A DNA stretch of 13,507 nucleotides from Anaerolineae bacterium (GCA_016929795.1 JAFGIA010000154.1:1-13507), one strand, 5' to 3'. Positions 6,586-13,507 are shown, counted from the stretch's first letter. Notes: generated by a model not told the origin, from the sequence alone. Numbers and translations: made by a program.

Positions 6586-6867
6586 TCATTCTTCGTCGTC
6601 CCAATCGGCAGCCCACATCGCGTCCAGGTCAGCGGCAAGCTCGTCGCTTTCCCGTGCCAGAGCCTGGTCCAGCGCCTCGACCGGTGCGCCGGCAAGAACG
6701 CGGCGGATGTACGCGCTGCGCTGCCCCACCGGCAGTTTGACCAACCGTTCCAGGATGGCGTCGACATCCGGTTCCCCTTCCCGCAGCCGGATCGTGATCC
6801 GAACGCTGTGACCTGCTTTGCGCGGGCGCCCCTTTTTTGTCTGACCGAAATCCCGCTCGCTGTCCAC
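6586..6867 (-). CDS. ParR-like centromere-binding adaptor
   Basis: The 93-aa product has a basic N-terminus (TKKGRPRKAGHSVRITIRLR), a ribbon-helix-helix-like region at about residues 20-60 (strand VRITIRL, helices DVDAILERLVKLP and QRSAYIRRVLAG) and a strongly acidic tail ending WAADWDDEE. Small RHH proteins encoded just after an actin-like ATPase are the adaptors that link ParM filaments to the plasmid centromere. The gene begins at GTG (6865-6867), 23 bp after the parM-like stop; the SD is weak (GGA in CGGAAATAGAGC), suggesting coupled translation. The identification rests on context and fold-like pattern rather than on a strong sequence signature. Confidence 0.65.
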   Translation of the reverse strand: MDSERDFGQTKKGRPRKAGHSVRITIRLREGEPDVDAILERLVKLPVGQRSAYIRRVLAGAPVEALDQALARESDELAADLDAMWAADWDDEE

Positions 6868-6890
6868 GCTCTATTTCCGTCCGACAGAAA

Positions 6891-7916
6891 CTATTTCTGA
6901 TCCTCGCGAAAGATACGACGCTGAGCGAAACGGGCAAAGCCGAGCGCGTTGGCCATCGCTGGCTGCAGCAGGATTTCGGCGTTGCGGGGAAACGCTGCTG
7001 CGACACTCTTGCCCACCAGGGCCGCTCCGCCACCGGTGATGAGCACGGTGTGAAAGCGGTCAGCCTGGCCCCACTGGCGCGTGGCCTCTCCGACGATCTC
7101 TTGCGCCAGCGACGCGAGTGCCGAAGCCCCCAGAGCGGAGAGATCGAGCGTATCGCGATAGATGGCAAGCGTCTGCCCCTTTTGCAAGACAGCAGCGATC
7201 TCGGTCAGAGGGCGGCGCACACCATAGCGGGTTTCAATGTCGGCGTTGATTACGTCAAGTGCATCCCGCACCCCGACGCGCACGCCGCCGCTCCATCGTG
7301 GAATGGGCTGCAGATTGTGAATGCCAGACAGATCGGTCGTGTTAAAGCCGATATCGATGAGACCAAACCCGGCACGCAAGGTCTGCTCTTCAGCCTGGGA
7401 TGTCCCGTCGTCTGCCAGGAACCGCGCATAGAAGGAGCCCAGAGGCTGCCAGACCGGGCGCACCTCGCGCACGAGGATGGTCTGCGATTTGCCGTTGACC
7501 AGGATCTCGTGCTCTCCCTGCCACGAGCGGACGAGGGATTTTCTGCGATCCCACCAGAGCACGGGCAACCCGGTGACGACCAGGGCATCGTTGATACCGG
7601 CACGCGCCAGCGCAGCCAGCATCAGCACACGCTCTTCGACACTGCCGATCCGCTCCGCATTCTGCAGGCTGCCGGCCAGGCGGCTCTCAATGATGACCTC
7701 ATGGCCGACAAAGTAAGAACGCCCGTCATACTGGATCGTCTGGGCGCGGCGGTGGTGACTGCCCAGGCCGAGGCTGAGCCCGCGGCCCCGGGTTGGGTCT
7801 TCGGCGCGGCCAAGCACGGCCGGAAAGTTGAGAGTGTGCACGCCTTCCGAAAAGTAGGCCAGCTTCACATCACCAAATCCGACGTCGATACCGACGCGAG
7901 CGAGTTGTTGGGTCAT
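6891..7916 (-). CDS. parM: ParM/StbA-like actin-family plasmid segregation ATPase
   Basis: The 341-aa product has the actin-fold nucleotide-binding signature: phosphate 1 loop VGIDVGFGDVKLAY (residues 8-21), phosphate 2 loop GLIDIGFNTTDL in the middle, and adenosine-site VLITGGGAALVG near the C-terminus. These match ParM/Alp-type proteins, which polymerise with ATP to push plasmid copies apart. The start at ATG 7914-7916 follows GGAGGAG at six bases; an in-frame start 16 codons earlier would overlap the recombinase stop and lacks an SD. The parR-like gene follows 23 bp downstream. Seventeen bases separate it from the upstream recombinase gene, so the three are probably one transcription unit. 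Confidence 0.85.
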   Translation of the reverse strand: MTQQLARVGIDVGFGDVKLAYFSEGVHTLNFPAVLGRAEDPTRGRGLSLGLGSHHRRAQTIQYDGRSYFVGHEVIIESRLAGSLQNAERIGSVEERVLMLAALARAGINDALVVTGLPVLWWDRRKSLVRSWQGEHEILVNGKSQTILVREVRPVWQPLGSFYARFLADDGTSQAEEQTLRAGFGLIDIGFNTTDLSGIHNLQPIPRWSGGVRVGVRDALDVINADIETRYGVRRPLTEIAAVLQKGQTLAIYRDTLDLSALGASALASLAQEIVGEATRQWGQADRFHTVLITGGGAALVGKSVAAAFPRNAEILLQPAMANALGFARFAQRRIFREDQK

Positions 7917-7933
7917 CGTGTCTCCTCCAGGTC

Positions 7934-9136
7934 TCACCGGTGCCTTTTGCCGGCATGCTTCCACACTGCCACGATTTCCTCCGGCGTCGTTGGATCTTCC
8001 AGAACCTCCCTGATGTAAAGCAGGGTCGTCTCCAGGTTGCTGTGGTCGAGCAGATCGCGAAGGCTTTCATAGTCCACCTTGCCAGCCTCCTTCATCAGCT
8101 CGTATCGGTAGCGAATTCCCGCGTAGCGCAGCCCTCGCAGTTGCGCATATTCTGGACTGAGCCCAATTCGGCGCGCATACTTTTTCAGAACGTCGGCCGC
8201 CGTCCGTGCCGAAATAGGCTTGTTGGCCTCCGTTGGAGCTTGTCCGTGCAGATTGAAGGCTCTTTCGGGGTGCAAAAGTACGAACAGATAGCTGTTGAGC
8301 TGCATGCTCTTTAACCGGCCGCTCGCGCCCAGATAGGCGACGATGGCCTCGTACACTTTTTTATCCAGCCCGGTCCACCTGAGCTTTTTCTGGCTGCGGC
8401 TGTAGTAGCGATACAGAAACTCACCCCCTGTGTCGGGAGAGATGTCTTCCCACTTGAGCGCCAGCACCTCGGACGAGCGGCGACACGTCCAGGCAAGGGT
8501 GAGAAGGAGAGCAAAGTCTCTCTTGCCACTCACCGTCGCGGTGTTGGGCTGTGCGAGCACAGCCTTTAGCTCGTCCGAGGTCATCACTCTGACACTCGCG
8601 AACGGCGACACCTGGGGACGCTGCACAGCATCGAACGGGTTGGCCACTTCCGGCGGCCAGAGAGAGAGCCCCCTGGGCGTAAAGAACACCAGATCTTGCT
8701 CCGCAAGCTGCTGAAAAGCATGTAAAGCTTTGGGGTCTTGGGGTTGAACGACATACTCAGAGCGCACAAATTCGTAGAACGAATCGACGGCAGCAATTTT
8801 CAGCGCGCGCGTGCTCTTTGCCAGAGGCGCACGCCTGGGTGCGTTCGACTGTGTCCCGCCTTTCTCGGCAGCCATCCAGTCGATCCAGCTCTGCGCCAGC
8901 GCGGGCGATACATCCCACGGATAGACCCCCGCCCACTGTTGAAACTGCTCTCGGGCGATCCGGTACGCCCTCATGGTGTGCTCCGACCCTTGCCGCTTGC
9001 CTTCCGCCCACTGGCTCTCAGCGTCACGCCAAGCGCCTGCGAGAACCCCAATCAGTTCATCGCCTCCCTTCTGAGCTTCGACTCTTTCACCATTCTTCTG
9101 TGCAATCGCCGCCCTCTTGAACCTGGTATTCAGCAT
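7934..9136 (-). CDS. Tyrosine recombinase with altered HxxR motif
   Basis: The 400-aa product has a core-binding domain (about residues 30-160) and a C-terminal catalytic domain. The catalytic Arg is seen in TCRRSSEVLAL (R220), Lys is plausibly in SQKKLRW (about 240-241), a third motif is LRGLRYAG (334-341), His365 is in LLDHSNLETT, and the nucleophile Tyr374 lies nine residues later, the normal spacing. Where the family has H-x-L-R-H this protein has R-G-L-R-Y: Arg337 is kept but the first His is Arg and the last is Tyr. ATG 9134-9136 follows GGGAGAAGG; an open extension to 9532 overlaps the small upstream gene in another frame and is not expected to be used. Co-location with parM/parR suggests multimer resolution rather than integration. 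Confidence 0.8.
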   Translation of the reverse strand: MLNTRFKRAAIAQKNGERVEAQKGGDELIGVLAGAWRDAESQWAEGKRQGSEHTMRAYRIAREQFQQWAGVYPWDVSPALAQSWIDWMAAEKGGTQSNAPRRAPLAKSTRALKIAAVDSFYEFVRSEYVVQPQDPKALHAFQQLAEQDLVFFTPRGLSLWPPEVANPFDAVQRPQVSPFASVRVMTSDELKAVLAQPNTATVSGKRDFALLLTLAWTCRRSSEVLALKWEDISPDTGGEFLYRYYSRSQKKLRWTGLDKKVYEAIVAYLGASGRLKSMQLNSYLFVLLHPERAFNLHGQAPTEANKPISARTAADVLKKYARRIGLSPEYAQLRGLRYAGIRYRYELMKEAGKVDYESLRDLLDHSNLETTLLYIREVLEDPTTPEEIVAVWKHAGKRHR

Positions 9137-9225
9137 CCTTCTCCCTGCCTGCAATGTGTCAAAGTGGAACCTTGTCTCCGATGTTCTGTCTTGGGCAGAT
9201 ACGACACGCCTTCCACAGTGTTGCT

Positions 9226-9432
9226 TTACTCCTGCGGATTCGGCCTGGCCAGTTTGGATGGAGGCCTGGAATGCCATTGGTGTCGATCCATTTGTGCCCA
9301 CTCGTTGATCACCACGCGATTGGCGGCAGAAATCGAGCCCAGGCCCATGTCTTTGGCCAGGCGGCGCAGCACGTCCCATTGTGTTTGGTACATGCTGATG
9401 GTCTTGCGCTCGGCCTGCTCTTCTTTCTTCAT
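9226..9432 (-). CDS. Small ribbon-helix-helix-like DNA-binding protein
   Basis: The 68-aa product begins MKKEEQAERKTISMYQTQWD and continues with DVLRRLAKDMGLGSISAANRVVINEWAQ. A short strand (KTISMY), a helix, a Gly-containing turn and a second helix with conserved-looking small residues fit the CopG/Arc ribbon-helix-helix plan. ATG 9430-9432 lies just after GGTGGGGGAT; a GTG at 9439-9441 is an alternative start. It is the first minus-strand gene left of the divergent control region at 9440-9580, so it may autoregulate and control the recombinase-parM-parR unit behind it. The family assignment is tentative. Confidence 0.55.
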   Translation of the reverse strand: MKKEEQAERKTISMYQTQWDVLRRLAKDMGLGSISAANRVVINEWAQMDRHQWHSRPPSKLARPNPQE

Positions 9433-9447
9433 ATCCCCCACCCTTTA

Positions 9448-9546
9448 TCACAGACTCTGAATCTTTGCATAGAGTAAACTTATCATACTTCTTCATGCAC
9501 GTCAAATTGCGATCCTTGTTTAACCAAATCACAGATTCTTTTACTC
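9448..9546. promoter_or_regulatory. Divergent control region with repeated operator-like sequences
   Basis: ATCACAGACTCT (9448-9459) and ATCACAGATTCT (9528-9539) are near-identical direct repeats at either end of the gap between the RHH-like gene and the XRE regulator. GAGTAAA (9472-9478) and TTTACTC (9540-9546) form an inverted pair. The right copy overlaps the expected -35 zone of the regulator promoter. The stretch is more AT-rich than its surroundings. Binding by the XRE-type or RHH-like product is inferred. Confidence 0.5.
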
Positions 9547-9571
9547 AGAAAAATGGTTTTTGTGGTAGAAT
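9541..9571 (+). promoter_or_regulatory. Extended -10 promoter of the XRE regulator
   Basis: TAGAAT (9566-9571) is preceded by TGG, giving an extended -10 element. The best -35 candidate, TTACTC (9541-9546), is weak and 19 bases away. A start about 7-8 bases downstream falls at or just before the ATG at 9580, implying a leaderless message. Confidence 0.5.
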
Positions 9572-9579
9572 GTCACACA

Positions 9580-10116
9580 ATGGACAACGATTTTGTGACC
9601 TGGTTGATAGAGGAGTTGGAACAGCGAGGTTGGACCAACAGCGAGTTGGCCCGCCGCGCAGGGGTTTCACCATCCACGGTTTCCGTGATCCTAAGCCGAC
9701 AGAAGAATCCCGGACCTGATTTTTGTCTTGCCATCGCCGGTGCGTTGCGACAGCCTCCTGAGCAGGTTTTCCGTCTGGCTGGAATCTTGCCCTCACTGCC
9801 TCCAGCGGTGGAAGAAGAACACGAGGCAATTGCAATCCTCCGTGGCCTCCCGCCCAACCTGCGCACGACAGGAATGGCCGTTCTGCGCACCTTCGCGGGG
9901 AACAAGCCTGATAGCAGATCCCTGGTTCGCGAAGATGGGGCGGGGATCGTCGAACACGGTTCCAGCAAGGACCGAGAGGATAGGTTACTGTGGCTCTACC
10001 ACCTGCTGCCTGATGAGTTACAGGAGCACGCCGTGGAAGAGATGGAACGACTTGTAGATGTCACGCGGATTTTGACATCCAAGGTCAAGAAAGAGCTCAA
10101 AGAAGAGCCAAAGTAG
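9580..10116 (+). CDS. XRE/cI-like helix-turn-helix regulator
   Basis: The 178-aa product begins MDNDFVTWLIEELEQRGWT and has a classic XRE HTH at about residues 18-60: NSELARRAGVSPSTVSVILS, followed by PGPDFCLAIAGALRQPPEQV. The C-terminal part (from about 85) is helical, with GLPPNLRTTGMAVLRTFAG and LLPDELQEHAVEEMERLVDV, and has no LexA-type serine protease motif that I can see. It is divergent from the RHH-like gene and lies between the recombinase-partition unit and the attachment region, the usual place for a lysogeny- or excision-type repressor. There is no SD before ATG 9580; the promoter position suggests leaderless translation. An in-frame ATG at 9553 lies upstream of the -10 box and cannot be the start of that message. 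Confidence 0.8.
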   Translation: MDNDFVTWLIEELEQRGWTNSELARRAGVSPSTVSVILSRQKNPGPDFCLAIAGALRQPPEQVFRLAGILPSLPPAVEEEHEAIAILRGLPPNLRTTGMAVLRTFAGNKPDSRSLVREDGAGIVEHGSSKDREDRLLWLYHLLPDELQEHAVEEMERLVDVTRILTSKVKKELKEEPK

Positions 10117-10183
10117 TAGCTGTTAAGGGAGTAATTTTCTATCTATTACAACTGATTCTATAGACCCCGGAGCAAGCCACCGC

Positions 10184-10246
10184 AGACCTCATGGACAGCG
10201 CAACCTCAGACCACGATGGTTGCGCGCTAAAGTCCCCATGAGGTCT
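10184..10246. repeat. Nested inverted repeat left of the att core
   Basis: AGACCTCATGG (10184-10194) is the exact complement of CCATGAGGTCT (10236-10246). Inside, GCGCAACC (10198-10205) pairs with GGTTGCGC (10218-10225). Immediately right, CTCAGG-TG-CCTGAG (10245-10258) forms a further small palindrome. The outer arms are two of the six copies of the att-region motif. Confidence 0.8.
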
Positions 10247-10271
10247 CAGGTGCCTGAGTAGGGCATCCTAG

Positions 10272-10315
<44 letters not shown>

Positions 10316-10325
10316 AAAGGCTACC

Positions 10326-10420
10326 GGAAACCGCATGGCTTGGGCATAATGAAGGCCGTGCGGTTTCTAGTAGGCTTGGACCTCTTTTGGGGGCCGAACC
10401 GGAAACCTCACGGCCTTTTT
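10326..10420 (+). promoter_or_regulatory. Mutually exclusive hairpins ahead of the integrase, possible attenuator
   Basis: Three related segments are arranged A-B-C: A 10326-10339 (GGAAACCGCATGGC), B 10354-10367 (GGCCGTGCGGTTTC) and C 10401-10415 (ending CACGGCC), followed by TTTTT (10416-10420). B can pair with A (13 bp with one wobble) or with C (13 of 14 positions). B-C plus the T-run is an intrinsic terminator, and A-B would prevent it. This could be a true transcriptional switch, a simple terminator after the regulator gene, or recombinase binding sites that happen to pair. Confidence 0.5.
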
Positions 10421-10505
10421 CGTCTCCAGTTCAAAAAAAGTGTCACTTGGGTTATTGTCGCTGCGCGGCGATTATTATCCCTGTGGCCAGGGAACAGGAG
10501 GCATC

Positions 10506-11438
10506 ATGGCTAGGTCGGACGTTCTTCTGTCGGACGCTGTCGAAGGGTTCTTTATTACGGCCCATGCCCGACGCCTGGCGCCGGGTACTCTGAGCGACTA
10601 TGATAATACTTTCCGCAGGTTCGAGGCGTTCCTCGACGGCCCCCGCGCGATGAGCCAGATCACGGCAGGTGAGATCGAGGCTTTCCTTAGTAGTCTCAAG
10701 GGTCTCTCTAAGAAGACGGTGCGGAATTATCACATTGGTCTTTCTGCGCTGTGGACCTGGGCTGTCGACGCAGGCCTGGTAAAGGCAAATATCGTTCGCT
10801 CGCTCAAGGCGCCCAAGCCACAGGATCCGAATATTGTTCCGTATTCTGAGCAGGATGTGCAGGCGATGCTGCGCTGTGCAGCACGCACGCAGGGCTATAG
10901 CCGGCCCGGGAAACGGGCATGCAGTAATGCGCGGCCGTCGGCTCAGCGGGACCGGGCGATTATTCTGTTTCTGCTCGATACGGGGGTGCGCGCGTCGGAG
11001 TTGTGCTATCTCCGGATCGCGGATCTGGATCTGACGAACCGGCGCGCGACGGTTCTGGGCAAGGGCGATAAGAAGCGAACGGTGTCGTTCTGCGCACAGA
11101 CGGCGGAGGCGGTGTGGCGCTATCTGGCAAGCCGGGATGAGAAGGTGCCCAGGTCGCCGGTGTTTGTGACCAGGACGGGGCGCGGGCTGGATCGGAATTA
11201 TCTGCGGCAGATGCTGCAGCGGATCGGCGAGCGGGCAGGGGTGCATGATGTGACGGTGCACCGGTTCCGGCATACGTTCGCGATCCAGTTTCTGCGGAAT
11301 CACCCGAATGTGTTCGCGCTGAAGGAGATGCTGGGACACGAGACGCTGCTGATGGTGAATCGCTATCTGGAGATCGCGCAAGCGGATGTGGAGGCGGCTC
11401 ACCGGGAGGCGAGCCCGGTGGCGAATTGGGCGTTGTAG
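10506..11438 (+). CDS. int: Tyrosine-type integrase (XerC/D-like)
   Basis: The 310-aa product has an N-terminal SAM-like core-binding domain (about residues 8-90) and a complete catalytic set: Arg162 in DTGVRASEL, Lys186 in GKGDKKR, His252 and Arg255 in VHRFRHTF, His278 in MLGHETL and nucleophile Tyr287 in VNRYLEI. It should catalyse strand exchange between the tRNA-Pro-derived att core at 10272 and the matching host gene. ATG 10506 follows AGGAGG at about four bases; an earlier in-frame start at 10440 has no SD. No excisionase is evident next to it, though the partial gene at the left edge could be one. The gene lies after the switchable hairpins and ends in a strong terminator. It and the following ATPase gene use markedly more G-ending codons than genes to the left. 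Confidence 0.9.
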   Translation: MARSDVLLSDAVEGFFITAHARRLAPGTLSDYDNTFRRFEAFLDGPRAMSQITAGEIEAFLSSLKGLSKKTVRNYHIGLSALWTWAVDAGLVKANIVRSLKAPKPQDPNIVPYSEQDVQAMLRCAARTQGYSRPGKRACSNARPSAQRDRAIILFLLDTGVRASELCYLRIADLDLTNRRATVLGKGDKKRTVSFCAQTAEAVWRYLASRDEKVPRSPVFVTRTGRGLDRNYLRQMLQRIGERAGVHDVTVHRFRHTFAIQFLRNHPNVFALKEMLGHETLLMVNRYLEIAQADVEAAHREASPVANWAL

Positions 11439-11457
11439 GCTGCCGGCAAGATGGAAA

Positions 11458-11493
11458 GGGCGAGCTCGTGGGGGCGACGAGCTCGCTCTTTTT
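11458..11493 (+). terminator. Intrinsic terminator after the integrase
   Basis: GCGAGCTCGT (11460-11469) pairs perfectly with ACGAGCTCGC (11477-11486) around a seven-base loop and is followed by TCTTTTT. Confidence 0.85.
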
Positions 11494-11517
11494 GTCGTCA
11501 TGGTGGCAAGGGGCAAG

Positions 11518-11546
11518 TTGTAGGGTGGCGGAGTTGGTGGTATACT
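11518..11546 (+). promoter_or_regulatory. Promoter of the STAND ATPase gene
   Basis: TTGTAG (11518-11523) and TATACT (11541-11546) are 17 bases apart, and TGG precedes the -10 (extended -10). The leader would be about 50 nt and contains the SD GGGAGGGG before ATG 11602. Coming straight after the integrase terminator, it makes the ATPase gene an independent unit. Confidence 0.65.
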
Positions 11547-11601
11547 GGATGGGTCCGGTGATATTGATTGAAGGCCTCGATGACGGATGGCGGGAGGGGA
11601 A

Positions 11602-13507
11602 ATGGGTGAACAGGATGGCTCTACCTGGGGTGGTATTCTCAAGCGGCGCGCTCGCGACCGGTTTGTCGGGCGGGAGAAGGAACGGGATGTGTTCCAGCGC
11701 AACCTGGAGATGGAGACGCCGGAGTGCTTGTTGTTCTGGATCTACGGGCTGGCGGGGATCGGCAAGAGTTTTCTGGTGGCGCGTTTCCGCGAGATGGCAG
11801 GGGCGGATGGGGCGGCGACGGCGCTGACGAATGAGGCGGAGTGGGCAGGCGGGCGCGAGCAGTCGATTGTGAACGCGATGGGGCGGCTGGCCCGGGAGCT
11901 GAGGGAGGCGGGCGCGCCGCTGCCTGCCTTTGAAAAGAGGTTCGAGAAGTACCGGGAGTGCATGCAGGAGATCGAGGCGGACCCGGAGGCTCCTACCGGT
12001 GCTTTTGAGCTGTTGGGGAGAACGGCGGCCCGGGTGGCGCTCGGTGCGGCCAAGACGACGGCGGTTGGTACGATGGCCGGCGGGCTGCTGGCCGGCAGCG
12101 GGATGGAAGAGGGGCTGGTGGACCAGGCGGGACAGTGGGCAGGGTACGTGGCGCGCCGGTTCAAGAATAAGGACGAGGTGGCTCTGGTGAAGGACCCGGT
12201 ACGGGTGTTGACCCCGTTGTTTGTGGAAGGGGTGAACGGCCTGGGAGAGCGGACTGTGGTGCTCTGCTTCGACACGTGGGAACGGACCGGGGAGCACCTG
12301 GGCGCGTGGTTGAGGGGGCAGGTGCTGGAGGAGGGGCTGAGCTCCCGGGTGCGGGTGGTTGTGGCGGGGCGGCACGAGCCGCGAGATGACTGGGAGCCGT
12401 TCGACAGTGTGATGATGTGTTCGGAGCTGGAAGCGTTCACGGAGGGGGAGACGAGGGAATACCTGGCACGGCAGGGGATCGAGGAGGAAGGGCGCATCGG
12501 GCAGATCCTGGATTTTTCGCGGGGGGTGCCGGTGCTGGTGAGCACGCTGGCGAGCGCGAAGGGGGGCAGCGCGACGGATGCGGCGCATGGGCTGGTGGAC
12601 CGGTACTTGAAGTGGGTGGACGACAGGGAGCGGCGGGAAGGGGTGCTGGCGTGCGCGGCGGCGCGGTGGTTTGACAGGGATGTGGTGGGGCAGGTGTTGC
12701 TTCCGCATGAGGACGTGGACGCGGGGGGGGTGTTTGATTGGCTTGTGAGTATGCCTTTTGTGCAAAGCCGGCCGGGGTATTGGGAGTATCACCCAACGGT
12801 GCGGAGGCTGATGCTGGCGTACGTGCGGGACCGGTCGAGGAGGGAGAGCCGGGCGGCGCACGCGCGCCTATGGCGATATCACAGAGATCGGATGATGGAG
12901 CGGGGGGAAGGGGAGCGGTATGAGGATGGGGAATGGCGGCGGCACCGGGTGGAGGTGTTGTACCAGCGGCTGATGGAGGTGGGGGATGGGGCGGTGGCGG
13001 AGGGGCTGGAAGGGTTTGTGGGGGCGCTGAGGGGATATTATTCATTGACGGGGGAGATTGTGGCGGCGTGGGGGCAGGCGGCGGAGGAACAGCCGGACGA
13101 AGCCAAGGTGAACGAGTGGAATCGGCGGCTGCAAGCGGGCTGGGCGGCGATTGAGGCAGAGGATTGGGGTGAGGCGCTTGCGCTGCCGGAGGCGCTGCAG
13201 TCATTTCAGCCGTTGCCGGAGAATGCAAGGCGCGAGACGTTCTTTCTCGCTGGTGGGCTGCGGCACGCGATGGGCAGGGTTCACGCGGCGCGCGGGGAGC
13301 ACGACGAGGCGCTCGAGCTCTACGGGCGGGCGCTGGCGCTCAAAGAGCAGGCGGGCGAGGTGCGGGAGCAGGGGGTCACGCTGCACGCGATGGGGGACGT
13401 GCACCAGGCGCGCGGGGAGGACGACGAGGCGCTCGAGCTCTACGGGCGGGCGCTGGCGCTCAAAGAGCAAGCGGGCGACGCGCGGGGGCAGGGGATCACG
13501 CTGTACG
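11602..13507 (+). CDS. STAND-type (NACHT/NB-ARC-like) P-loop ATPase with TPR repeats, partial at 3' end
   Basis: The frame stays open from ATG 11602 to the window edge (635 codons). A FVGREKERDVF motif (residues 21-31) precedes Walker A GLAGIGKS (49-56). Walker B is VVLCFDTWE (219-227), followed by VVVAGRHEP (252-260) and a winged-helix-like region (about 300-420). C-terminal 40-residue TPR units begin at about residue 555 (HAMGRVHAARGEHDEALELY). STAND proteins use such repeats to sense a ligand and then oligomerise; bacterial ones include antiphage (Avs-like) systems. There is no N-terminal effector domain, and Walker A and B are about 170 residues apart, with a Gly/Ala-rich hydrophobic stretch (about 141-167) between them. 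Any effector may lie beyond the edge. A defence role is inferred. Confidence 0.75.
   Translation, partial: MGEQDGSTWGGILKRRARDRFVGREKERDVFQRNLEMETPECLLFWIYGLAGIGKSFLVARFREMAGADGAATALTNEAEWAGGREQSIVNAMGRLARELREAGAPLPAFEKRFEKYRECMQEIEADPEAPTGAFELLGRTAARVALGAAKTTAVGTMAGGLLAGSGMEEGLVDQAGQWAGYVARRFKNKDEVALVKDPVRVLTPLFVEGVNGLGERTVVLCFDTWERTGEHLGAWLRGQVLEEGLSSRVRVVVAGRHEPRDDWEPFDSVMMCSELEAFTEGETREYLARQGIEEEGRIGQILDFSRGVPVLVSTLASAKGGSATDAAHGLVDRYLKWVDDRERREGVLACAAARWFDRDVVGQVLLPHEDVDAGGVFDWLVSMPFVQSRPGYWEYHPTVRRLMLAYVRDRSRRESRAAHARLWRYHRDRMMERGEGERYEDGEWRRHRVEVLYQRLMEVGDGAVAEGLEGFVGALRGYYSLTGEIVAAWGQAAEEQPDEAKVNEWNRRLQAGWAAIEAEDWGEALALPEALQSFQPLPENARRETFFLAGGLRHAMGRVHAARGEHDEALELYGRALALKEQAGEVREQGVTLHAMGDVHQARGEDDEALELYGRALALKEQAGDARGQGITLY
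13264..13507 (+). repeat. 120-bp tandem repeats encoding TPR units
   Basis: Units at 13264-13383 and 13384-13503 match at about 107 of 120 bases by eye, including an identical run of 49 bases; a third begins at 13504. Each encodes one 40-residue TPR (pattern ARGE-DEALELYGRALALKEQAG). The array is cut by the edge, so the copy number is unknown. Confidence 0.9.

Noticed and set aside
9137..9532. 132-residue N-terminal extension of the recombinase at 7934-9136
   Set aside because: It runs through the small RHH-like gene in another frame and the divergent control region. A good SD precedes ATG 9136.
10960..12861. Long minus-strand open frame of about 633 codons opposite the integrase and STAND genes
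   Set aside because: Its product is almost entirely Pro, Arg, His and Ser without domain pattern, as expected for the shadow of G-rich coding sequence. The plus-strand frames have clear motifs.

Overview
The window reads as part of a mobile, plasmid-like genetic element from a GC-rich bacterium. The gene style (primase-helicase Rep, actin-like partition ATPase, multi-repeat STAND ATPases) recalls Chloroflexota/Anaerolineae. That is an impression from gene content only, because nothing in the window fixes the taxon.

Layout. From 1 to about 9430 nearly everything is coded on the minus strand. At the left edge is the 5' tip of an unidentified gene, with a divergent promoter, small-RNA and terminator unit beside it (128-230). 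Positions 459-615 hold oppositely oriented GTTACAC/GTGTAAC iterons around an AT-rich core, a candidate replication origin. They abut the 3' end of a 928-aa primase-helicase replication protein (646-3432). A second promoter, small-RNA and terminator unit (3473-3587) faces away from the rep gene and lies antisense to its probable leader. Next come a doubtful small ORF, an HU-type DNA-bending protein, a HUH relaxase-like protein and a ribbon-helix-helix accessory protein (5040-5555). Upstream of these mobilisation genes, 5582-5809 is a dense array of hairpins ending in a perfect 21-bp inverted repeat, a candidate oriT or structured RNA. A small unknown gene and a repeat-bearing gap precede a partition cassette (parR-like 6586-6867, parM-like 6891-7916), a tyrosine recombinase with a non-canonical HxxR motif (7934-9136) and a small RHH-like protein (9226-9432).

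At about 9450-9570 the strand switches. A probably leaderless XRE/cI-like regulator runs rightwards, and its divergent promoter region holds repeated operator-like sequences. Positions 10184-10420 form an attachment region. It contains the 3' part of a tRNA-Pro(CGG), from the anticodon loop to the discriminator base, embedded among six copies of an 11-bp motif, and it ends in two mutually exclusive hairpins, the second followed by a T-run. A canonical XerC/D-type integrase (10506-11438) follows, then its terminator. Beyond it, a separately promoted STAND-type ATPase gene (11602 to the edge) carries near-identical TPR units.

Together the genes cover replication, copy-number control, partition, multimer resolution or integration, mobilisation, regulation and a cargo gene. 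The tRNA fragment with an integrase directly downstream matches the attP of a circular form or the internal junction of tandemly integrated elements. The most interesting unexplained structures are the att motif array and possible attenuator, the hairpin array beside the mob genes, the two small-RNA units, and the STAND protein with its enlarged P-loop-to-Walker-B insert.
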